Shown here one piece after another: positions 35,186-43,036 of a stretch of DNA of 64,000 nt. The stretch is from Pseudosulfitobacter sp. DSM 107133 (lineage in GTDB: Bacteria; Pseudomonadota; Alphaproteobacteria; Rhodobacterales; Rhodobacteraceae). The DNA is taken from NCBI RefSeq assembly GCF_022788695.1, contig NZ_CP085154.1, positions 62,001-126,000 on the forward strand, in the 5' to 3' direction. Below the pieces are notes generated by a model, which had not been told where the DNA came from, ran no database searches, and saw only the letters and a list, made by a program, of their open reading frames with translations. Both the position numbers and the translations under genes were made by a program. How positions within the stretch are numbered: position 1 is the first letter of the stretch; each line of letters begins with the position of its first letter.

Positions 35186-36700
35186 ATGAAGCAGAGCGAC
35201 GTTCTTATTGTCGGCGCAGGTCCGACAGGTCTGGTGCTTGCGCTATGGTTGCAGGCGCAGGGTGTCGGGGTTCGGATCATCGACAAGGCCGGCGGACCGG
35301 GCACAACGTCGCGGGCGATGGTGATCCACGCCCGCACGCTGGAACTGTACCGGCAGATGGGTATGGCCGACGCCGTGGTCGCCGCGGGGCATCCCAGCCG
35401 CGTGGTGAACATGTGGGCGCGCGGCAAGCGGCGCGCGCGGATCGACATGCGCGACTTTGGCGGCGATATCACGCCCTATCCCTATCTTCTGATTTTTCCA
35501 CAGGACCAACACGAGGCTTTCCTGTGCGACCAGATCGCCAGGCGCGGCCTGACGATCGAGCGCAACACCGAACTGTTGGAGGCCGAAGACACGGGCGATC
35601 AGGTGACAGCGACGCTGCGCGGACCTGATGGCACCACCGAGGTTTGCACAGCCCGTTTCATGGTTGGTGCTGACGGGGCCGCATCGACAGTGCGCAAGGG
35701 ATTGGGTGGCAGTTTCGACGGGGGCACCTATCAGGCGCTGCTGTATGTGGCCGACGTTGAGGTGGCGCAGGACACGTTCAACGGCAACGTCCACCTTTCC
35801 TTTGATGAGACCGACTTTCTGCTGGTGTTCCCATACGGCACCGAAGGCAAGATGCGGCTGGTGGGAAGCGTGCGGTCTGAACGGGTGGCGCAATCCGGCG
35901 AGCTGAACTTTGAGGATGTGGGCCACGAAAGTCTGCATGCGATGGGTATTACGGTAACGCACCTGAACTGGTTTTCGACCTACAAATCGCACCACCGCAT
36001 GACCGACCGGTTCCGGCAGGGCAACATCTTTTTGGCCGGGGATGCCGCGCATATACACAGCCCCGCGGGCGGGCAGGGGATGAACACCGGCATCGGTGAT
36101 GCGGTCAACCTGGCATGGAAACTGGCGGCGGTGGTGAACGGGCGCGGCAATCAGGCTTTGCTGGACAGCTATCACGATGAACGCGCAGCCTTTGCACGGA
36201 CATTGATAAGAACCACCGATCAGGCGTTCAATCTGGCCTCGCGTAAGGGCAGCCTGTTTGGCTTTATGCGCACCTATGTGGTGCCGAACGTGGCCAAGCT
36301 GGCCTTTGGGCTGGCGTCAGCGCGGGCGGCGATGTTCCGGGCGATTTCGCAGGTTGCGATCAGCTATTCGGACGGTCCGCTGGGCACCGGCACGGCAGGA
36401 TCGGTGTCGGGTGGCGACAGGTTGCCGTTCGTGCATTTGGACGGGGGCGACAACTATGGCCCGTTGGCAGACATCACATGGCAGGTGCATGTCTATGGCC
36501 AGCCATCCGGTGCTTTGCGCTCATGGTGCGCAGACCGTGACATTCCACTGCATGTCTTTGCATGGGGCAAAGGTTGTGAAGCCGCAGGGCTCATGCGCGA
36601 CGCTGCCTATTTGCTGCGTCCCGACACCTATGTGGGCTGCGCTGTGCCAAAGGGTGACGTCGAACCGCTGCAAGCCTATCTGACTCATCTGGGGGTATGA
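35186..36700 (+). CDS. FAD-dependent monooxygenase (PheA/TfdB/MhpA family)
   Basis: The 504-residue flavoprotein has the N-terminal dinucleotide motif VLIVGAGPTGLVLALWL, a DG motif region (MVGADGAASTVRKGLG) and the second FAD motif NIFLAGDAAHIHSPAGGQGMNTGIGDAVNLAWKL. The C-terminal part is a thioredoxin-like tail typical of phenol/3-hydroxyphenyl hydroxylases. It would hydroxylate an aromatic or related compound with NAD(P)H and O2; the substrate cannot be told. The stop codon is four bases before the MITE-like element. Confidence 0.87.
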   Translation: MKQSDVLIVGAGPTGLVLALWLQAQGVGVRIIDKAGGPGTTSRAMVIHARTLELYRQMGMADAVVAAGHPSRVVNMWARGKRRARIDMRDFGGDITPYPYLLIFPQDQHEAFLCDQIARRGLTIERNTELLEAEDTGDQVTATLRGPDGTTEVCTARFMVGADGAASTVRKGLGGSFDGGTYQALLYVADVEVAQDTFNGNVHLSFDETDFLLVFPYGTEGKMRLVGSVRSERVAQSGELNFEDVGHESLHAMGITVTHLNWFSTYKSHHRMTDRFRQGNIFLAGDAAHIHSPAGGQGMNTGIGDAVNLAWKLAAVVNGRGNQALLDSYHDERAAFARTLIRTTDQAFNLASRKGSLFGFMRTYVVPNVAKLAFGLASARAAMFRAISQVAISYSDGPLGTGTAGSVSGGDRLPFVHLDGGDNYGPLADITWQVHVYGQPSGALRSWCADRDIPLHVFAWGKGCEAAGLMRDAAYLLRPDTYVGCAVPKGDVEPLQAYLTHLGV

Positions 36701-36704
36701 CTTA

Positions 36705-36966
36705 GGCTCTGGACCCATTAATTCTATATACTCAGCGGCGATTTCGCGAAATTTCAAAGGTTTGGGGCGTGCAGCCAATAGTGGTTCTATTTGCAAGCGA
36801 CCCAAGACGTTGAAATGAAGCGAAATCGCCGCCCTTCGGGTTTGACGGATTTTCCCGCAGCCTGCGGCGCATCTGCTTAAAATAGAACCACTATTCTTGC
36901 GCAAATGCTTCTTGTCTGCGAAAAAATCTGTCAAACTGAGTATATAGAATTAATGGGTCCAGAGCC
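36705..36966. mobile_element. MITE-like palindromic element with 31-bp terminal inverted repeats
   Basis: This 262-bp non-coding element has perfect 31-bp inverted repeats at 36705-36735 and 36936-36966, beginning GGCTCTGGACCC. Inside are a second perfect inverted repeat of 16 bp (36777-36792 and 36880-36895) and imperfect arms that fold each half on itself (36735-36756 with 36811-36832; 36842-36860 with 36917-36935). With the IS110 copy removed, both ends abut TA (36703-36704; 36967 joined to 38140), suggesting a TA target duplication as for IS630 or some IS5 relatives. It has no transposase, so it would need one in trans. Confidence 0.85.
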
Positions 36967-36988
36967 TTCTGTATCTCCGATCTGTTAT

Positions 36989-37159
36989 TGTTCCCCCGTC
37001 AGCGACCTTGGCCGAGGTCACTGACGGGACGGTGTATGGCGTCAGAGCCTTGTGGCCCAAGTTGAATTGGGACCACGTTTGCTAGCGAGCCAGCACTGTC
37101 TCTCTTCATCCATCTCGAACAGTTGCTTGTGGCCAGCTTGGACCACGGATCAGAAGGAA
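36989..37159 (+). ncRNA. Candidate IS110 bridge RNA, copy 2
   Basis: This is the same sequence as the candidate in copy 1: 5' stem-loop 36995-37028, target loop with left guide CAGAGCCT (37043-37050) and right guide GCTAG (37081-37085), donor loop with ACAGTTGCT (37119-37127) and CAGAAG (37151-37156). At this insertion site the left guide matches the target perfectly for eight bases, whereas copy 1's target has one mismatch. Confidence 0.72.
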
Positions 37160-37165
37160 GAGAAC

Positions 37166-38125
37166 ATGAACAGGATAACACGAGACGCAATCCTTGGCAT
37201 AGATGTCAGCCGCGATTGGCTGGACATTCATTGCCTGCCAAGCAATCAGAGACTTCGATTGCCCAATTCCGAGGACGGGCATGCGCGCGTGGGCGCCCTG
37301 GCAAAGTCAGCCTGTGCGCTGGTTTGTTTTGAGGCCACAGGGGGGCAGGAATGGCGTCTGTGGTCGGCCCTCGACGTTGCAGGGGTCGCGACCAGGCAAC
37401 TGCCGCCCGCGCAAATCAAAGCCTTTGCCGCCAGCCGGGGCACGCGGGCGAAAACGGATAGGATCGACGCGGAGCTTATCGCGCGGTTCATGGCCTTTCG
37501 GCCTGATGCAGGGCGGACCTTGCCGCATGAAAAGATACGTCTTCTCAGGGCTTTGGTGTCCAAGCGTGGTCAGCTCGTCGAAACACGCAAACGGCTTTTG
37601 GCGCAAATCAAGGCGCATGCGAAACTGGGTTCGGATGATCTGTTCGACGTCATGGATGGTGACCTGAAAGACCTACTGGATCGCCAGATTGCAGGACTTG
37701 AGGTCCGGATCGAACAGATCATCGCCTCAGAGGAAGGCCTTGCCACGACTGCTGCCATCTTGCGTTCAGTTCCCGGCATTGGCCCGGTCGCCAGCACGAT
37801 GTTGATCGCTGAAATGCCGGAACTCGGCCAGATCACGGGCGAACAAGCCGCCGCGCTGACAGGCCTTGCGCCCATTGCCCATGACAGCGGCGCGATGCGG
37901 GGCAAGCGCGCTATCGGAGGCGGCCGGCGCCCGCTGCGACACGTTATGTTCCAGGCGGCGCTCGTCGCCAGTCACCACAATCCCGTCCTGAAGCCGTTCG
38001 CAGACCGCCTTCGCGAAGCCGGAAAACCACACAAAGTGATAATCACCGCCGTCGCAAGAAAGCTTGTGACAATCGTGAACGCCCTTTGCAAAAGTCGACA
38101 GAAATGGACTACTCAACTCGCTTGA
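37166..38125 (+). CDS. IS110 family transposase (copy 2)
   Basis: The encoded 319-residue protein is identical to copy 1: DEDD RuvC-like domain at the N-terminus and serine-containing Tnp domain at the C-terminus. The frame is intact, so the element is probably active or very recently active. ATG 37166 follows the same GAAGGAAGAG leader. Confidence 0.93.
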   Translation: MNRITRDAILGIDVSRDWLDIHCLPSNQRLRLPNSEDGHARVGALAKSACALVCFEATGGQEWRLWSALDVAGVATRQLPPAQIKAFAASRGTRAKTDRIDAELIARFMAFRPDAGRTLPHEKIRLLRALVSKRGQLVETRKRLLAQIKAHAKLGSDDLFDVMDGDLKDLLDRQIAGLEVRIEQIIASEEGLATTAAILRSVPGIGPVASTMLIAEMPELGQITGEQAAALTGLAPIAHDSGAMRGKRAIGGGRRPLRHVMFQAALVASHHNPVLKPFADRLREAGKPHKVIITAVARKLVTIVNALCKSRQKWTTQLA

Positions 38126-38137
38126 GAAATACAGTTG

Positions 38138-38506
38138 CTAGCTTTCGGCGAGGGGCGACAGGCCGATGTTTTGCAGGATGCGTTCAATGTCGCCGGTGCT
38201 GAACGGTGCTGCAACGCGATAGCCGTCGTGCAGGACTTCGGCAAAGTTTTCGTCATCAACTCCCACGCGCACGGTCGTGATGCAGCGGTCGCGCAGCAGG
38301 TCCATCAGCGTTGGATCGGTTGAATTTGCAGCATTGCCCAACAAAAAAGCCACCTCTGGTGTGCCGATCTGTTTCAGCGCGTCAATTGCCAGGGGCACGT
38401 CATCTACATGGTTAATCGTTGCTGCTGGAATGCAGTCATCCAGAATCTGCGAAAGATCCTCTGCGATCAGCACATCGCCCTGCACAATCAGGAATTTCGT
38501 CGTCAT
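38138..38506 (-). CDS. Pseudo-receiver protein (receiver fold without phosphoacceptor)
   Basis: The 122-residue single-domain protein aligns by eye with response-regulator receivers: FLIVQGDVLIAEDLSQIL at the start, PEVAFLLGNA at the phospho-Asp strand and AAPFST near the end. The acidic pair is altered (QGD), the phosphoacceptor Asp is replaced by Leu or Gly, and the conserved Lys before Pro is Ala. It should therefore not be phosphorylated. The gene is divergent from the Crp/Fnr gene across 94 bases. Its TAG stop contains the right CT core of IS110 copy 2; the coding part is intact. Confidence 0.65.
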   Translation of the reverse strand: MTTKFLIVQGDVLIAEDLSQILDDCIPAATINHVDDVPLAIDALKQIGTPEVAFLLGNAANSTDPTLMDLLRDRCITTVRVGVDDENFAEVLHDGYRVAAPFSTGDIERILQNIGLSPLAES

Positions 38507-38568
38507 TCTCTGCCCCCACGCTTATGACAGACCGGCATTATGGAACATTCTGGAATTTGGCGCATTAA

Positions 38569-38581
38569 ACTATGACATAGT
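38569..38581. promoter_or_regulatory. Perfect 13-bp palindrome before the Crp/Fnr gene
   Basis: ACTATG-A-CATAGT lies 20 bases upstream of the ATG at 38601, where a repressor or autoregulator would bind. It does not match the FNR box (TTGAT-N4-ATCAA). The binding protein is unknown. Confidence 0.4.
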
Positions 38582-38600
38582 GAATAAGGGATTTCCCATC

Positions 38601-39329
38601 ATGGCAACAAAATGCGCAAACTGCCCGTTGCAGCGCAGCGATGTGTTCGTTGACCTCAGCGAAGATGAAATCCGCTTTATGCAAAAGTTCAAGGTGGGCG
38701 AGCTGGCCGTGAACCCCGGAACGACCCTGTTGATGGAAGGATCGAACAGCCCACAGTTGTATACGGCGTTGCGCGGCATGGGGCTACGTTACAAGACATT
38801 GGAAAACGGCAACCGTCAGGTGATCAACTTCGTTTTTCCCGGCGATTTCATCGGCCTTCAGGCCGGGATCATGGGCGAGATGCAGCATTCGGTCGAAGCG
38901 ACCTCATCCATGACCCTGTGTGTATTCGACCGCAATGAATTCTGGAGTTTCTTCAAAAATCACCCCGAGCGTGCTTTTGATCTGACGTGGATGGCCGCAG
39001 CAGAGGAACATTTTCTGGGCGAGGCGTTGGCCTCGGTTGGTCAGCGTACGGCTTATGAAGCGGTCGCGTGGGCGCTGTGCAAGATCATGTTGCGCGGGCA
39101 GGCGCTGGGACTGGCCAAGGATCATGTGATGCCGATGCCTTTTCGCCAACAGGATCTGGCCGATGCTTTGGGCCTTTCGCTGGTCCACACCAACAAAACC
39201 CTCAGCAAGCTGCGCAATTCTCAACTGGCAAACTGGAGTGACGACATGTTGATCGTGCATGATCTGGGTGCATTGGCTGGTGCTGCCGAGATGACGCTGG
39301 AACCGATGATGAAGCGTCCGATCATGTAG
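38601..39329 (+). CDS. Crp/Fnr family transcription regulator
   Basis: The 242-residue regulator has a cyclic-nucleotide-binding-like beta-roll (PGTTLLMEGSNSPQLYTALRGMGLRYKTL; FVFPGDFIGLQ) and a winged helix-turn-helix with FRQQDLADALGLSLVHTNKTLSKLR. A CxxC (KCANCPLQ) at residues 5-8 recalls the FNR cysteine cluster, but I do not see the full set of four cysteines in the FNR pattern, so oxygen sensing is uncertain. ATG 38601 is chosen from the family start. It is followed closely by the convergent formate/nitrite transporter gene. Confidence 0.87.
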   Translation: MATKCANCPLQRSDVFVDLSEDEIRFMQKFKVGELAVNPGTTLLMEGSNSPQLYTALRGMGLRYKTLENGNRQVINFVFPGDFIGLQAGIMGEMQHSVEATSSMTLCVFDRNEFWSFFKNHPERAFDLTWMAAAEEHFLGEALASVGQRTAYEAVAWALCKIMLRGQALGLAKDHVMPMPFRQQDLADALGLSLVHTNKTLSKLRNSQLANWSDDMLIVHDLGALAGAAEMTLEPMMKRPIM

Positions 39330-39342
39330 CGGCTCCGCTTGT

Positions 39343-40191
39343 TTACGGATGTTCCAGCACGTCGTCCTTGACCTGACCCCATGCAATCAACGCGAACACG
39401 ACTGTGCCGCCAATAATATTGCCCGCCAAAACCGGGATGAAGAACCCGAACAGGGCCTCGCCGGCACCCACCAATCCCTGCACCGCAAGATAGGCCATTT
39501 CGACCGATCCCGCGACGATGTGGGTGAAATCACCTGCTGCAATCAGCCATGTGAACGTCAGGATGATGAAAAAACCGGCTTCATCGGCCTGTGGCAACAT
39601 CCAGACAATTGCGGCCACCAGAATACCCGCAGGAATGGCGCGAAAAAAGCTTTCGCCGGGCGGCATGTGGATTGCGTGTTCCGACAGGGACAGAAGTGCG
39701 GGGGCAAGATTGTCGGGGATCGCGGGTGTATAGGCATAAAGTGTGGCAATACAGAACGCGCCCAGCACATTTGCTCCCAGCACGATCGTCCACAGCCGTG
39801 CAACGCAGGCCATGTTATGCGCCGTTGGCTTGACCATCAATGGCAGGACCGTCGTGATTGTGTTTTCGGTGAACAGCTGCATCCGGCCCATAATCACCAG
39901 CAGGAAACCCAGAGAATAGCCAAAGTTCTCGATCAGGAATGACCATGGGGCATCGGGCAGGTAGGTGCGCAGGATGGCTTCGCCCAGTACCGAAAAGCTG
40001 ATCATGATGCCCGCAGCGGTGCCGGACCAGAACAAGGACCGCTTGGTGCGCGCAAGTTCTTCCTCGCCGTCGCGGCGGATCACTTCGTAGATCAGTTTTG
40101 ACGACAGTTTGGCCGCTGCCTCGACCGACTCGCGTTCGGTCTCTTCTTCCAGCGGCACTGCACCAGGATCGTTTTCGTGGATAGATACCAT
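39343..40191 (-). CDS. Formate/nitrite transporter (FNT) family protein
   Basis: The 282-residue protein has six predicted membrane helices in two repeats, with the FNT features SFLIENFGYSLGFLLVIMGRMQLFTENTITTVLP and FFIILTFTWLIAAGDFTHIVAGSVE. FNT proteins are pentameric channels for formate, nitrite or hydrosulfide. It has a longer acidic N-terminal tail (about 50 residues) than FocA. I chose ATG 40191; a longer frame reaches 40290 and cannot be excluded. The Crp/Fnr gene lies 13 bases away, convergent. Confidence 0.85.
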   Translation of the reverse strand: MVSIHENDPGAVPLEEETERESVEAAAKLSSKLIYEVIRRDGEEELARTKRSLFWSGTAAGIMISFSVLGEAILRTYLPDAPWSFLIENFGYSLGFLLVIMGRMQLFTENTITTVLPLMVKPTAHNMACVARLWTIVLGANVLGAFCIATLYAYTPAIPDNLAPALLSLSEHAIHMPPGESFFRAIPAGILVAAIVWMLPQADEAGFFIILTFTWLIAAGDFTHIVAGSVEMAYLAVQGLVGAGEALFGFFIPVLAGNIIGGTVVFALIAWGQVKDDVLEHP

Positions 40192-40318
40192 TATTGCGCG
40201 TTCCCGTTGACCATCAGCAGTTAACCCGCCGAGGTCCTGTTTGGTTCCCTGCAAAATTGCCGCCATTGCCGTGCAGCTGTTCAGCCCCACATTGAGGCAT
40301 GAAAGTTTGGAGAGATAT

Positions 40319-41545
40319 ATGTTCGGATCGCGCGCCTATGTTCTGAAAATCGCACAGGACGTGCGGTCGAGCTATTGGTTCATTCCCTCGACGCTTGTGT
40401 TTGCAGCGCTGCTGTTGTCCGAGCTGACCCAGTTTATCGACCATAATCCCGATGTTCTGCCGCTGGCCCTGCCGGATGATTTTCTGGATACGCAGGTTGA
40501 CGGCGCGCGCCAGACTTTGGCGGTAATCGCGCAGTCGATCATCGGTGTGACCGGCGTCATGTTTTCGATCACAATGGTGGCCGTGTCTTTTGCGTCGGGC
40601 AATTTCGGGCCGCGTCTGATTGGCAATTTCATGCGCGACCGGGGCAATCAGGTCAGCCTTGGCATTCTGATTTCGTCTTTTGTCTATGCGTTGATGATCT
40701 TGCGTGCCGTGCAAAGTTCCGGCGCGGACGGGCTGGAGTCCTTTGTTCCGCAATATTCGATGCTGGTGGCCTTGTTGCTGACGCTGCTGTCGGTGTCGAC
40801 ACTGATCTATTTCCTGCACCACATTCCCGAAACCATCAACGTGTCGAACATCTCTGCCGCTTTGGGTCGCAGGCTTGCAGGCGGAATCGAACGGATCATT
40901 GACAACCATGCAGACCGAACAGCGGAACCAGTCGAAGTCCCCGCCAAAGACGCGACGGCGACCGAGTTGAGCCTTGGGCAGGCGGGCTATATCCAGCAGC
41001 TTGATCTGGCGGGCCTGTGCACTCTGGCCGAGGAAAACGATTGGGTTATAGATGTCGCCGTTGAAATCGGCAGTTTTGTCAGCGTCCACGAGACTGTTCT
41101 GACGATCCATTCAGCCAGCGCCCCCACTGCCGAGCAATGTGACAAGCTGTGTTCCAGCTTTGCGGTTGGTGAAGAGCAGACCGAGGCGCAGGACATCACG
41201 TTTATGATCGACCAGCTGGTTGAAATGGCCGCGCGCGCCTTGTCACCGGGGGTGAATGATCCGTTTACCGCAATCAATTGCCTGAACTGGCTGCGCAATG
41301 GCATCAGCGTTGCGTTGCAGCACAAGGGTGGCCTGAACCCCGTGTCGCGCCCGCGCGTACAGTACCGCAGCCTGACGCTGAAGCATTTGCTGGACATCAG
41401 TTTCCGCGCGGCGGCGCCCTATTGCATGGCGGATAAAATGGCGCGCGACCACTGGATGTTCTGCCTGCGCAGCCTGCTGGATGCGGCCACGGGCGATCAT
41501 AAAAAGACCGTTGCCGCGCTGCTCAAGGATTTTTCAGGGGACTGA
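40319..41545 (+). CDS. DUF2254 family membrane protein
   Basis: The 408-residue protein has about four N-terminal membrane helices (for example WFIPSTLVFAALLLSELTQFI, QSIIGVTGVMFSITMVAVSFA, SLGILISSFVYALMILRAV, LVALLLTLLSVSTLIYFL) and a soluble C-terminal domain with RALSPGVNDPFTAINCLNWL, the DUF2254 hallmark. Its function is unknown. ATG 40319 follows GGAGAG. It is divergent from the formate/nitrite transporter gene. Confidence 0.85.
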   Translation: MFGSRAYVLKIAQDVRSSYWFIPSTLVFAALLLSELTQFIDHNPDVLPLALPDDFLDTQVDGARQTLAVIAQSIIGVTGVMFSITMVAVSFASGNFGPRLIGNFMRDRGNQVSLGILISSFVYALMILRAVQSSGADGLESFVPQYSMLVALLLTLLSVSTLIYFLHHIPETINVSNISAALGRRLAGGIERIIDNHADRTAEPVEVPAKDATATELSLGQAGYIQQLDLAGLCTLAEENDWVIDVAVEIGSFVSVHETVLTIHSASAPTAEQCDKLCSSFAVGEEQTEAQDITFMIDQLVEMAARALSPGVNDPFTAINCLNWLRNGISVALQHKGGLNPVSRPRVQYRSLTLKHLLDISFRAAAPYCMADKMARDHWMFCLRSLLDAATGDHKKTVAALLKDFSGD

Positions 41546-41613
41546 GCGCAGACGTTTGCCAAACCGGGCGGCTTGGCCCACAACAGGGCAATGATGTTCG
41601 AAAGGCCCCTGCC

Positions 41614-42309
41614 ATGAGCTTTGTCTTCCCGCCCGCCCCTCAGGCCGCTTTGGCTGTTGCAGGCCGCACCGACCGCTTTCCGGTGCGCCGTGTTTTCTGT
41701 GTGGGGCGCAACTATGCCGCCCACGCCCGCGAATTTGGCAATGATCCCGACCGCGATCCGCCGTTCTTTTTCACCAAACCTGCGGATGCGGTGGTGGATA
41801 CACCCTGCACGGTGCCCTATCCGCCGCTGACCGAGGACCTGCACTTCGAGATCGAGCTGGTCATTGCCATCGGAAAAGGTGGCGCCAACATCGCGGTTGC
41901 CGACGTGCCAAACCACATCTGGGGGGCGTCTGTTGGCATTGACCTGACCCGCCGCGATTTGCAGAACGAGGCCAAAAAGATGAGCCGTCCGTGGGACTGG
42001 AGCAAGGCCTTTGACCAGTCCGCGCCGATTGCCCCCATTGTGCCGATGGCCGATGTCCCCAGCCTGACCCAAGGGCGTATCTGGCTGGCCGTGAACGGCG
42101 AGATCAAGCAGGACGCAGACATTGCCGACCTGATCTGGCCTGTAGCCGACCATATCGCCACGCTGAGCCAGGCGATGACACTGGCCCCCGGCGACATCGT
42201 CATGACAGGCACCCCGGCCGGCGTGGGGGCGGTTACGCCCGGCGACGTGATAACAGGTGGCGTTGATGGCATTGGCGAATTGCAAGTAACCATTGGAGAA
42301 CCCGCATGA
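41614..42309 (+). CDS. Fumarylacetoacetate/fumarylpyruvate hydrolase family protein
   Basis: The 231-residue FAH-fold hydrolase has FCVGRNYAAHAREFGND, PFFFTKPADAV, the metal-binding EDLHFEIELVIAIGKGG and VMTGTPAGVGAVTPGDVI. With the overlapping GST-type isomerase gene (ATGA at 42306-42309) it makes up the end of a gentisate-type pathway, where the isomerase turns maleylpyruvate to fumarylpyruvate and this enzyme splits it to fumarate and pyruvate. The ring-cleavage dioxygenase is not in the window. Confidence 0.88.
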   Translation: MSFVFPPAPQAALAVAGRTDRFPVRRVFCVGRNYAAHAREFGNDPDRDPPFFFTKPADAVVDTPCTVPYPPLTEDLHFEIELVIAIGKGGANIAVADVPNHIWGASVGIDLTRRDLQNEAKKMSRPWDWSKAFDQSAPIAPIVPMADVPSLTQGRIWLAVNGEIKQDADIADLIWPVADHIATLSQAMTLAPGDIVMTGTPAGVGAVTPGDVITGGVDGIGELQVTIGEPA

Positions 42310-42950
42310 CCCTTGTTCTGCACAACTATTTTCGCTCGTCCACCTCGACACGGGTGCGGGCGGCACTGAACCTCAAGGGGCTGGACTATGACTATGTGTC
42401 CTATGCGCTGCTCAAGGACGAACAGCGCGGGGCGGCGCATCTGGCGCTGAACCCGCAAGGGCTGGTGCCGACATTGGTGACGGATGACGGTGCGCTGCCG
42501 CAGTCGCTGGCGATCATCGAGTGGCTGGACGAGGTCCACCCGCAGCCGCCATTGCTGCCCGCCGATGCATGGGGCCGTGCGCGGGTGCGCAGTCTTGCAC
42601 ATATTATCGCGTTAGATGTACATCCTGTGAACAACCTGCGCATTCTCAAGCATCTTGAAACCGAATACGGCGTTGATGCCGAAGGCAAGGCGGCGTGGTT
42701 CCGCAAGTGGGCGCAGGCGGGTATGGAAAGTCTCGAGGCGCGTTTGTCGTCCGAGCCCGAGACCGGCACGTTTTGTCATGGTGATACTCCCGGTCTGGCC
42801 GATCTGTGCCTGTTCGCGCAGGTGCTGAACAATTCCCGCTTTGGCGTGGAAATGGGCGCTTATCCCACCATCACACGCATTCACGACGCCTGCATGGCGC
42901 TGCCCGCATTCGAACGTGCGGCCCCGGCCAATCAGCCGGACGCCGTATGA
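42306..42950 (+). CDS. maiA: Maleylacetoacetate/maleylpyruvate isomerase (zeta-class GST)
   Basis: The 214-residue glutathione-S-transferase-fold protein has the zeta-class signature YFRSSTSTRVRAALNLKGLDYDY, NPQGLVPTLV and SLAIIEWLDEVHPQPPLLP. It uses glutathione to isomerise a maleyl compound. Its start overlaps the hydrolase stop by four bases, so the two are co-translated. Whether the substrate is maleylacetoacetate (tyrosine) or maleylpyruvate (gentisate) is undecided. Confidence 0.88.
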   Translation: MTLVLHNYFRSSTSTRVRAALNLKGLDYDYVSYALLKDEQRGAAHLALNPQGLVPTLVTDDGALPQSLAIIEWLDEVHPQPPLLPADAWGRARVRSLAHIIALDVHPVNNLRILKHLETEYGVDAEGKAAWFRKWAQAGMESLEARLSSEPETGTFCHGDTPGLADLCLFAQVLNNSRFGVEMGAYPTITRIHDACMALPAFERAAPANQPDAV

Positions 42951-43036
42951 TGCGACACCGTGGCACGCGGCCTTTGCGGGGGCGTGTGTTATTCTTGGGT
43001 CAGCCAAACCTGAACCCAGTTGATCGGAGTTGCCGA

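Larger units (their letters stand above)
36968..38137 (+). mobile_element. IS110-family insertion sequence, copy 2
   Basis: This element matches copy 1 (3309-4478) at an offset of 33,659 bases; I found one difference, A at 38098 (G in copy 1), silent in the Arg codon CGA. Its CT cores are 36966-36967 and 38138-38139. The left side abuts the MITE-like element's terminal repeat, so the left target here is CAGAGC of that repeat. The right core forms part of the TAG stop of a convergent gene. Direct orientation relative to copy 1 would allow recombination between the two. Confidence 0.9.

Noticed and set aside
40211..40236. FNR-box-like TTGACCATCAG near the formate/nitrite transporter start
   Set aside because: The second half does not fit TTGAY-N4-RTCAA.
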